Part shown: in pieces, positions 1-8,900 of the stretch
Layout: each line of letters starts with the position of its first letter
Position numbering within the stretch: the first letter of the stretch is position 1
Notes under the pieces: model-generated
Databases searched by the model: none
Seen by the model: only the letters and a program-made list of their open reading frames with translations
Told to the model about the DNA's origin: nothing
From: Aphodosoma sp045600865
GTDB lineage: Bacteria > Bacteroidota > Bacteroidia > Bacteroidales > Paludibacteraceae
DNA length: 11,013 nt
NCBI GenBank assembly: GCA_045600865.1
Contig: JAZRYS010000011.1
Span: 1 to 11,013 of the forward strand
Direction: 5' to 3'
Program-made: the position numbers and the translations under genes

Positions 1-43
1 AAAATTCATATTTGTACCAAGTTATTATTTTATCATCACATAT

Positions 44-310
44 ATGACAGATTTCCAGATAATAAATAAAATCAAAGAATTAGGAAAGAGAATTCTGCCT
101 AAAGATGCTCTGTTTATCTTGTTTGGTTCTCGCGCAAGAAAAGATGCAAGAAAAGACAGCGATTGGGATACACTTGTTGTCCTAAATAAAGAGGGAACGA
201 TAAGTCAGAGTGATTATGACAATTACTCTGACCCGTTTTCTGTATTGGGATAGGAACTTGGCGAAGAATTCAATCCATTGCTATTCCCTAATTCGCAATG
301 GGATAAACAA
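44..310 (+). pseudogene. MNT-type nucleotidyltransferase (antitoxin-like) remnant, nonsense codon and 3' truncation
   Basis: The intact reading frame (44-253, 69 codons) carries the minimal nucleotidyltransferase signature: FGSRAR at residues 27-32 (Gly28-Ser29) and SDWD at 39-42, with the paired acidic residues Asp40 and Asp42 that bind metal in this family. MNT proteins of about 100 residues are usually antitoxins of HEPN/MNT modules, acting on a partner HEPN RNase. The frame hits TAG at 251-253, but reading through it gives ELGEEFNPLLFPNSQWDKQ, which is the expected family continuation; relatives have Trp at the TAG position (GWELGE), so one G-to-A change explains the stop. Homology ends near 310, where transposase-like sequence begins, so the usual C-terminal end (…PFYKNV..EGI type) and any downstream HEPN partner are missing. 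No Shine-Dalgarno sequence is seen. The family call is firm; the antitoxin role is inferred and is unlikely to function now. Confidence 0.8.
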
Positions 311-450
311 GTTCCGTCTCAAGAGCGTTGACCTGCTGACCCTTCTCATTGGCAGGACAATATCGATAGCCAAGGAAAAGAAACTCATCAAGAGGGGTGC
401 GGTCATCGTAGATGCCACACACTCGTCGGCAAGAGACATTGTCTATAAGC
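311..450 (+). pseudogene. Transposase internal fragment (IS5/IS1182-like DDE type)
   Basis: Read in the frame that begins with Phe at 312, this stretch encodes FRLKSVDLLTLLIG, then ISIAKEKKLIKRGAVIVDAT and HSSARD. A helix ending in an 'AxEKxLIK' stretch followed by a strand 'IVDATH.xAR' is the region around the first catalytic Asp (here codon 411-413) of IS4/IS5/IS1182-type DDE transposases, common in Bacteroidales. Only about 45 residues remain. The start lies inside the MNT remnant and the end is lost by about 450, just before the antisense 3' end of the gene ending at 459. No terminal inverted repeat or target duplication can be seen, so this is a decayed scrap and not an active element. 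The exact IS family is uncertain. Confidence 0.65.
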
Positions 451-458
451 CTGCTATT

Positions 459-1166
459 TCATTTCCTCATCTTCCAGACGGTCATGGCCACTGCCATCAG
501 AAGAAGTACTAACAGACTGTCGTCCAGAGGGGCTTCAGTCTTGGCTCCCTTACCAGCCTGACCAGATGGGCCATTTTCAGTGCCTCCTTTCCTACCGATA
601 CGGCTTTGGCCGATTCTGCCATCTTCATCCATCTGGAAGTCATCGTTTGAAACTAACGACAATGATGACGACCGCGGCAGTACACCTATTTTGGTGGCAC
701 TGCCCATATTCTCGCCATAGTGGTTCTTTTCCGGAGCATATCTATATGTCTTCACGGTCGAGCCGCCACCGACATAGTAATGGCCTGTACCTCCTACGGA
801 TGTCTTGCTTGTAACAAGGTGCACCCTCGTACCAGTTGCAGGTGAGACAGTGTTGAACGAATAACTGCCACTGACGTTGTTTCGCACTCCACTGTTCTGC
901 GTGGTGATGTTGTATCTGTCGTTGGTCTGAACGAAATTCCTACCCCTGTTGTACGAGTTGCCACCTCCGCCGCGGGTTATGCCGCGCAGTTCAGCGCCCT
1001 TGTAGTTCCAGCTGCTGCTGTTCCAGCTGCTGCTGTATGAACTTTTGCGGTCCCAACTTGTTGTCGAACCGTGTTTGCGGAAATCCATGCTTTTCCAGTT
1101 GTCGGCACTCAATGTTGCAAAGAACATAAAAGCTACTGCCACCAATATGCAAAATCTGTATCTCAT
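459..1166 (-). CDS. Small secreted Ser/Asn/Gly-rich protein with PID-CTERM-like C-terminal sorting tail
   Basis: This is a 235-residue protein when started at the ATG at 1166-1164. That start is preferred over the upstream in-frame ATG at 1184 because AAGGAG lies 8 nt before it and because it puts a clean signal peptide at the N-terminus (MRYRFCILVAVAFMFFATLSA, cleavage before Asp22). The mature part is Ser, Asn, Gly, Trp and Tyr rich, includes a tandem SSSWN repeat, a Gly run and many basic residues, and has no enzyme motif I recognise. The last 24 residues are APLDD, a hydrophobic stretch (about 218-231) and WKMRK: a short acidic motif, a helix and basic residues, resembling PID-CTERM-type sorting signals described in Bacteroidetes. 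It begins about 20 bp after the stop of the giant adhesin and is probably co-transcribed with it. A role as a processed, surface-associated accessory of that adhesin is inference. No terminator is visible after its stop. Confidence 0.8.
   Translation of the reverse strand: MRYRFCILVAVAFMFFATLSADNWKSMDFRKHGSTTSWDRKSSYSSSWNSSSWNYKGAELRGITRGGGGNSYNRGRNFVQTNDRYNITTQNSGVRNNVSGSYSFNTVSPATGTRVHLVTSKTSVGGTGHYYVGGGSTVKTYRYAPEKNHYGENMGSATKIGVLPRSSSLSLVSNDDFQMDEDGRIGQSRIGRKGGTENGPSGQAGKGAKTEAPLDDSLLVLLLMAVAMTVWKMRK
1005..1034 (-). repeat. Perfect 15-bp tandem duplication encoding SSSWN twice
   Basis: GTTCCAGCTGCTGCT occurs twice head to tail (1005-1019 and 1020-1034). On the coding minus strand each copy encodes Ser-Ser-Ser-Trp-Asn using AGC AGC AGC TGG AAC. 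The copies are identical and in frame, so a gain or loss of one unit would change protein length without breaking the frame. Confidence 0.9.
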
Positions 1167-1174
1167 AATATTTT

Positions 1175-1180
1175 CTCCTT
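1175..1180 (-). promoter_or_regulatory. Ribosome binding site AAGGAG that decides the start at 1166
   Basis: On the minus strand AAGGAG (1180 to 1175) is followed by 8 nt and then ATG at 1166. It lies inside the first six codons of the longer reading that starts at 1184, so ribosomes placed by it would use the second ATG. It comes just after the TAA (1189-1187) of the upstream gene, consistent with ribosomes passing from one gene to the next. Such a clear Shine-Dalgarno sequence is less usual in Bacteroidetes, which makes it informative. Confidence 0.65.
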
Positions 1181-1186
1181 TCATTT

Positions 1187-2950
1187 TTAATAAATCACTT
1201 TAACGGTATTCACTTTCGTGTTGTTGCGGATGGTTATCATATAGACTCCGCGGACTGCGAACTGGTAATCCATTCTGTCTCCTGTTGCCTTTGCCGTGTA
1301 TAGCGTCTTGCCCGTAGCATCCACTATCGTCACCATTGCGCCAACCTCGATGCCCTCGATGGTTGCAATGCCGTCATGCACATAGACCGCAATGCCGCCT
1401 TCACTGACTTCCTCGGTATTGTCTGGTTCCACTATCACCTCTTCCACCTTTATCACGATTTCCAAACGACCCTCCGTAACGCCTTCTGTCAGGTGGAGCG
1501 TCTCGACCTCGCCATCCGAAAGTTTCATGTACGTTTCCAATGTCTTGTCGTGCAGGAAAACATAGCCTGTTGGATAGTTAGACATCTCGCTGCTCATGGC
1601 TATGGTGTAGTCGCCTTCGGCTGCAACCTTCACTGCGAGAGGGATTGTCTTGTCGGCATCTATGATGTTCATCTCGTTGAACGAGAAGTCGAAGTCGCCA
1701 TATTCAGTGTAGATCTCGTTGCTGTTCTGATGGCTCTTGACGAGGTCCTCCTCCTGCAGGAAGCCGTCGGACGACAGCTCGTTGTTGACTATCGTCGTGC
1801 GGTCCATCATGCGGCTGCTGTCGCTCAGAGTGATTGTCACGTATTCTGGCAGTATTGCAGGTACACCCTGTACCCTCTGCACTGGCGAAGTGCCTGTCAC
1901 TGTTACCGTTCCATCGCCTGCCGCATCGCTCTTCTGTATGAAGACTGTCTCGAATGGCTTGATTTCGGCATTGAGAACTGGAATGTCTGCTGCATAATCA
2001 TTTACTACTGCTTTTTCTCCATTATCGCTTTCCACCTTGCGCACATACTTGTTGAAGCTGTACTGCGAACTCATCACCGAACCATAGAATGGGTTACCCA
2101 CAAGGTTCCATCCGCTATATAAATTCATGGCATCTGCCCTTGTCACAGGGATTTCCATCTCGCTTGCAGAAGAAGCAATCTCAGAATAATCATCGCCTGC
2201 GGTGAATGTTGCGGTAACGTCCAATGACGACTCATCGTAATCATTTTCATGTTGCCTATACCACTCAGCCGATTCTACAATGGCAATCACATAACCTTTG
2301 TTCTTTTCGAGCATTGTCCCACTGAATTCTACATATCCAGTAGTATCATCGCTTGTATATGCACTCTCGTTCCATTTGAAGAGCACGTAACGATTCACAT
2401 TATCTGTATATGAAAGTGCCTCATCTATAGAGTTGCTTCTCACAACCTCATCCGTTCCTGCCATCAACTTGACATCCGACAAATTGCAGTTGAACGGCAG
2501 CGAGAAGTAATAGTACTCCTTGTTGTTGAATTTCATTTCGGCTTTGACTTTGGTGTCGTCGCCAAGAGGCATATTGGCAGTAAACTGGCAGTCTGGATAA
2601 CTTCTGTTCACATTATCCGTCTGGAACTTCAGCTCGTTGCAGAAAGTGAGGTCGAACGTGCCATTATACCGTGCATTTGTGTCAACCCTGATGGTGTTGC
2701 TGCGCCCGACATCTATTGTCGCCTCGTCCTCGTTGAGCATTGCCTCAAACGTGCCAGACTCAGATGACTGTTCCGACCATTCTCCTTCCTCATATTTGAA
2801 CTGCATCTTGCCTTCGGTCTTATAAACATTGGCATTGTCTATTTCCGTCTCAGTAGTGTTGTCTCCATTGGTATATGTAATCCGCAAAGGCCGATTATCT
2901 CCAAATGGACGCTGAGTCAATGTAGCACCATCTCCATGAATGTTCACCAT
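1187..2950 (-). pseudogene. C-terminal part of the giant T9SS adhesin, separated by frameshift
   Basis: This 587-residue ORF lacks a signal peptide although its end is a secretion signal, so it is best read as the 3' part of the gene starting at 10506. Residues 1-140 are beta-rich with no recognised family. Residues 145-300 contain YYYFSLPFNCNLSDVKL, LEKNKGYVIAI and YSGWNLVGNPFYG, a C-terminal module seen in many Bacteroidales T9SS cargo proteins. Residues about 365-500 are a further beta-rich segment. Residues 520-587 match a type A sorting domain: short strands, VDATGKTLYTA, RGVYMITIRNN and a terminal KVNTVKVIY. The ATG at 2950 overlaps the upstream TGA (2946-2944), so re-initiation could make this product, but it would stay in the cytoplasm. 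In-frame codons upstream of the ATG (GNSYSASKAY) read naturally until a TGA at 3001-2999, supporting a single original gene. The next gene follows 20 bp after its stop. Confidence 0.85.
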
Positions 2951-2998
2951 GTAAGCCTTCGAAGCTGAGTAGCTGTTGCCATATAGTGTATTCCGCCG
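2944..2998 (-). other. Frame-overlap segment holding the frameshift between the two adhesin parts
   Basis: The reading frame of the C-terminal part is open only from 2998 downward, after a TGA at 3001-2999. The N-terminal frame ends at TGA 2946-2944. The lesion must therefore lie here. The coding strand contains CACTATATGGC; dropping one AT from the TATAT at 2981-2985 gives CAC TAT GGC AAC AGC, joining ...DDGGIHY to GNSYSASKAYMVN. The span 1187-10506 is 9320 nt, two more than a multiple of three, which fits a 2-bp insertion. No XXXYYYZ slippery heptamer is present. Confidence 0.8.
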
Positions 2999-5900
2999 TC
3001 ATCGAGTTTCATGACTATCTTGCCGTTTCCAAGCGTACCAGTAAGATTCACATCGGCAGGCACGTTCACACGAACATTCTCAGTCAAATCGACATCGTCA
3101 AAGGCAGCAGCATTGATGGCAACCACTTTATATCTATCCTTGATGACATCAGTCAGAGTCGCAGGAACGTCAAGCTTATGTTTATAGTTAAGGAATGTAT
3201 TGTTGTATGTAATATCAAAATCCGCCTCAGTCAGGTCATCCTCGTTAAATGACACCTCCTCAATAGTCACGTTGTTACCTTGCTGCAATCCGCTGATGGT
3301 GTATGTAACGTTGTCAACAGTCACATCCTTTATGCCTCCTGTCGGCATAGCCTCAATCAGGAGGCTATCCACAAAGCAATATCTATTACCATAAATCATT
3401 CCCGAGAATACTATATAACCCTGTGTTGCCTCTTCCGGGTTGAAGAACATCACTCTGTCAGAGAAACCATTTGTCCCATCATTAATCAAGGTTGCTATCT
3501 CGGTATATGTAGATTCATTGGCGGCAAGGTCAGTAGTGAACATCACTTTCAATTCTTGCTGATCAAATATATTTATTCGTAACGATATTTTCAATCCTTC
3601 ATCTGGGACATTTATCAAAGGAGTTGCGATTGCTGAATTTCCTAAAAAGCACATATCACCATAGAGAGCTAAAGGATATGGTTTATTTTCATTTGGATCT
3701 ACTTTAGTAACCGTCCAGCAATCTATAGCAGAAAAGGGTAGTTCATACTGATTGAAGTCATTGAAATATGGCAATGTTGTGGTTCCACATACATGAACTG
3801 TATTTCCCTTCACCCAGCGGCTTGAACCTTCATCTGTACCCGAGCAGTTTGCTCGTACCTCCCATTGGTAGTCATTGTCACTACTCAGATTGTTTACTGT
3901 GAACGGTGACGTTTTGCCCGACTCTGTAACAGTATCATTTGAGCCCATCATCCAGTAACGGTAGTCGTATGTGCCGACTGTTCCCACATCTCCCGGATTC
4001 ACTGTAAACGTGATAGAGTTGTTGCCCGTAGTTGCAATAGCCTCAGCAGGTGCCGAACAAGTCAGAGAAGTGGTATAGTGGCAACAATTCCAATGACTGA
4101 CCTCATCATCACCACATACTGCACGCACATAGAAATAGTAATCAGTATCCTTGATGAGATCATCGAGACTAATCTCCGGATTGGTGCTGACAACAGTATA
4201 TTCTGCCTGCGTCAATGCCGCAAGCTCGGCAGCAGTCATCTCGGTGGTGCTGTTATATACGTGCCATGTCGTTTCAGTATCTCCAGGGTACCAATGGGCA
4301 CGTGCCGTGTTATTAGTTACATTATCAACCTTTAGTTTGTCAACAGGCAAGCAAGAGCCTGATTCGAAACACAGTTTTATGGTTGCAAGTTCATTAGTTA
4401 TATTAACCCCGTTAGTATATGAAGGCACACCATCAGTCACACTCCATGAATTCTCATCTTTATAAGCATATAGAGATCTATCACCTGTTACTGAGCCGCC
4501 GGCAAAATTCATAGTTGTATAACTGTCACTATATGCAAGAACAGCGACAGCAAGATTATTTTCGCCATCCCAATAGAATGTATTATCCAACGCAAGTTCA
4601 ACCCAGTCGCCATTCTTGTTGAAGTCGATAGGCTTTTCGTCCATCACCTGCGTAAGCCCATAAATCCAGTCCTGACTATTGTCGAATGTTTCCTTGTTTG
4701 TGTTACCCATCCATACAGTAGTCTTCTTGCGGTAGCGAGAAGCGTCTGAAGTATTGTCACAAAGCGTCTGATAGAATGCAATTTTTTTGATATTTCCAGC
4801 ACCAGTACATCCAAATTCACGCAGTTGTTCGGCAGTATATATCTGGACTGTATATGACCCCATATAAACAGAACGAACAGGGACCTTATCAAGAGAACCA
4901 TTCTCTCCAACAGACACATCCTTGCATTCAACAACACTTTTTTGAATAGTAGTAACTTCCATCTGCGCATTTGCGCTATAGTTGTTTCCGTTCTTTGCAC
5001 GAACATAGAAGTCGTAGGTCGTTTCGGCAGTAAGACCGAGAGCAAAATATTCAGGAACGGATACTTGTGTCCATGTGTCTGGTTGCGTACCGTGTGCCAC
5101 ACAGGCAACCTCCCACTCTGTCTCGTTGGCAAAGTTAGCCGAGTCTGATTCCCATGTGGCAGTGAATGCATTGTGAGCGATGTCGTGCACCTGAAGGTTT
5201 ATGACAGCAGGCATTGCAATTGGGGTTGTGAACTGGCAGCTGACCCAAGGAGAAGAGCAGTCGATGCCACTACATACGTTCTTTATATAGAAGTAGTAGG
5301 TAGTATTGCTCTGGAGGTTAGTCAGGTTGACTGAGGTGGTATTGACACCAGTTTCCGTTGTTGCCGTTGTTTCAAGGGCAGCCTCGGCGACAGGTGTTGT
5401 GCTCAGGATATATGTGAAGTTATTTGCCTGCTGTGCATCGCCAGAAGTGTTTGTCCATGTAATTGTGGCAGTCTGCTTGCCGGTGACGGTAGCCTTCAGA
5501 TCACCAGGGACACGACATTGTGCAAGGGTGAGGAATGATGTTCCCGCCCAGCCGGATACGCCATCGTCATAACCCTGGGCATCGCAGTGCGTTCGGACAT
5601 AGACATAGTAAGTGGTGTATGAGTTAAGATTGGCAATCTGATAAGAGGTGCCAGTAATGCCTATATGCTGTGGTTCAACACTTGTAAAGTCCTCAACTTC
5701 AGTAGCGCTGTAATAGATGTCTGAAGTGTTGGCATACATGCCTGCACTCGCTGTCCAGGTGATGGTGGCAGAAGTCTCGTCAATATTGGCAGCAGCGATA
5801 TCGGTGACTTCAGGACAGGCTGAGACTTTCCCGCAAACTGTAAATTCAATTTTTGGCAAGAATGTTGACTGGGTAGGGGCATTAGTCCTATAATTCATAC

Positions 5901-8900
5901 AACTGACATCGCCATCTGCTTCGGTACCGTAGAAATAGCATCTATTCCAACCATCTGCTACTGGCAATTCAAACTCAATCAAAAGATTGTCTCCTGAATA
6001 TTCGAAAGGTGTGGTGAGTGTGATTTCCATTCCGTCTGTCGTATTTGCTCTGAGTGTGCCGCTATATACAGGGGTGGCATTCGCTGTAGAGACAAAGTCT
6101 GAAAGCGTAGATTTGGTGGTTGTCATCATTCTGATGTTGAATGTGGCATTTTTCCAATTTGAAGAACCGCCATCCTGTACAAAATATTTCAGCTTCGTTA
6201 TCTTGTTTCCCATCAAACCTGCAAGCATTGATGATGGATAGATTGATTGGGTTTTCTGCGTAAAATCACAATTATAGCCATAAACAGGAAATCTTTGGTC
6301 CGTAACTGCGCCATCAGCAACTAAAATGGCTTGCGCGCTGTCGCAATCAAAAAACGATATTGTACTAAATTCAAAAAAGCTCCAATGGCTGTTCTCATTT
6401 CCGCAATTTGTGCGGATATATACATAATAATGTCTGCCTGGCACCAGATAGCCGAGAGCATAGTTACACGCACCACCATTGTTTGTGACAGTGATATTCC
6501 GAACGTCACTTGTCGATGGGTCAGTCAGCGGCACATCCGACACCACAAGGTCGAACGTTGTGGGATTGACGTCGGTTACATTCCAGTTGAGCGTGGCATT
6601 ATGTTCATCAACGTTTGTGACGCTGATATTGTATGGCGTGGCACATGTTTCGTTTACAATAGTTATCGTCCACTGCTGAGGAGTTATGTCGCGGTCTTCG
6701 GCATATACCTGGATTGTGACCGGACTGGTGAAATCCCACGGACCAGTGAACGTATTGTCGCCAACTTTGGCGATACCCTTAGCGTCTGCCAATCTCAATG
6801 TGAAAGCAAGATCGCTCAAGTCTGTTCCATAGATGGTTGTGACAGATATTGTATGGTTTGTTGTATCAATATTCACATCGCCAATTTCTATGGCATTAGT
6901 TATCCTGAAAGATGTGATGCCAATGACAGTATTGAGCGTGCGGAAAGAAAGGTCATTGGCATAAAGATCATCAGTGCATGACTCATCTATACTCTGAAGC
7001 CGCAGATTGTAATTGGTGTTTGGAGTAAGACCTGTCAAAGTGTATGAAACCTGTTTGCCGGTAATCTGACAATCATTGCCTGTCACGGTGATTTCATTGT
7101 CCTGTGCGACATGGATTTTCCAGCTTTCGGCAGCACCTCGCTTTGTCCACGTGAGACGGGCACTGGTGCTCGTCTTGCCAGCAACAGCAAAATTTTCAGG
7201 AGCTGCACAGAAAGGCTCGGTAGTGAACTCACATGCCGGAGACCATAGGCTGGAGCCATCGTCATAGCCGCCGGCACTGCAGTTCACACGCACATAGACG
7301 TAATAGCGTGTGTTTTCATTCAACCCGGTGATATTGTAAGACGTGGCAGTCATGCCCGTATATGTTGGCGTTTCACCGGTAAAATCATCTATTTCGCTTT
7401 CCGACACAATCATGTCGTATGTAATGGCATGATCACTTGTGCCTGCATTCCACGTGATGGTGGCTGCATTATATGTAACACCCGATGCCACAGGTGCAGC
7501 ACTGAGTGCAGGACAGATTGGCATCTTCTCGCATATTGTGAATTCAACCTTTGGCAGGAATGTGTACGTTGCAGGAGAACCCGCCGTTTCTAAATCCTTG
7601 ATGACACTGACATTGCTGCCGGCATCAATACCATAGAAGTCACACTTACTCCTATCAGTATTCGTTGACGATTCAAACTCAATCAAGAGATTGCCTCCGT
7701 TATATTCGAAAGGTGTATTGAGTTCTATCACCATGCCATTCTGCACATCTGCACTGAGGTAGTCACGATAATATACCGTAGTCGCATCTGCTGTAGCAGG
7801 AACAAGGTCTGAAACTGTAGATTGCTGGGTGGTCATCATTCTGATATAAAAACAGGTGTTTCCCCAACCGCTACCAGTAGCATCATCAGTAGAACCGCCT
7901 CTTTCTACGAAATATTTCAGTTTTGTTATCTTCTTTCCGACCAAATCTTCAAGCATTGATTCAGGATAGATTGATTGGGTTATATATCTTTGCTTTTCAT
8001 AACTACAAACAGGCCACATATTATTAGTCACCGTTCCATTCGCGACAACCATGGTACCGTTGTTGCAATCCCAAACAGGTCTGGTGATGAAATCAACGGA
8101 ACTCCAATGGCTGGACGCATCTCCACCGCAATCAGTGCGGATATATAAGTAGTAGTGTGTATTGTGAGTCAGATGGTCAAGGGCATAGTTGCACGCACCG
8201 GCATTGTTCGTGGCAGTGATGTCATGGACAGTGCCTGCCGATGGGTCGGTCAGCGGTACTTTCGACGCGACAAGTTCGAATGCCGTTGCATTGTTGTCTC
8301 TTACATTCCAACACAGTGTTGCCGCACGTTCAGCGATTCCATTTACACTGAGATTGTATGGCGTTTTACAGAATTCGTCTGTCCGGAACTGGCAGGCAGG
8401 CGACCACAGGAAGGAACTTTGGCTGAGATCGCCATTGACACAGTTCACTCGGACATAAACGTAATAATCTGTTTCCGGGTTCAACGAAGTGAGTCGGCAT
8501 GATGTGGTGGTAGTTATTATGCCCGGATGTGTAGGTTGAACATTAGTAAAGTCAGTTATTTCTTCTTCGGACGCAATAATGTCGTATGATGCAATATCTT
8601 CTTCTGATATCACACTCAATGTTATGGTTGCTTCATTGTGAGTGATGTTCGATGCAACGGGTGTATTGCTGATTGTCGGACAAGGATCGGTGTCTTTGAA
8701 ACATGCCACAAATCTGATGTTGGAACGAATGTTGTTTCTATATGCATCATTGATATTATTGATATCAATATAATTGTCACTGCAAGTAAAAATGGCTCTG
8801 TATATATCTTGGTTATTGTTGTCTTTCTGAGTTGTGCCATTCGCATTCCAGCCATCTTTTGCAGTAGGATCATTACACTTGTTAGACAGAAAACCTATCA

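Noticed and set aside
433..445. Possible terminator hairpin (AGAC ATT GTCT) after the operon
   Set aside because: Only a 4-bp stem and no U-run on the minus strand; it is also part of the transposase fragment's coding sequence.
1376..2122. 248-codon open frame on the plus strand opposite the C-terminal adhesin part
   Set aside because: It is rich in His, Cys and Trp with no recognisable domain, and lies wholly antisense to a convincing T9SS C-terminal region; a shadow frame.
2944..2998. Programmed -1 ribosomal frameshifting to join the two adhesin parts
   Set aside because: The overlap has no XXXYYYZ slippery heptamer and no homopolymer on the coding strand; a simple 2-bp insertion explains the data better.
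4644..5171. 175-codon minus-strand frame overlapping the giant gene in another frame
   Set aside because: Same-strand out-of-frame reading of module 5 and FN3-10; Arg/Leu-rich with no domain, while the main frame is clearly coding.
6331..6981. 216-codon open frame on the plus strand within the giant gene
   Set aside because: Antisense to FN3-6, the DUF5018-like insert and FN3-7; its sequence has no family features and odd composition.
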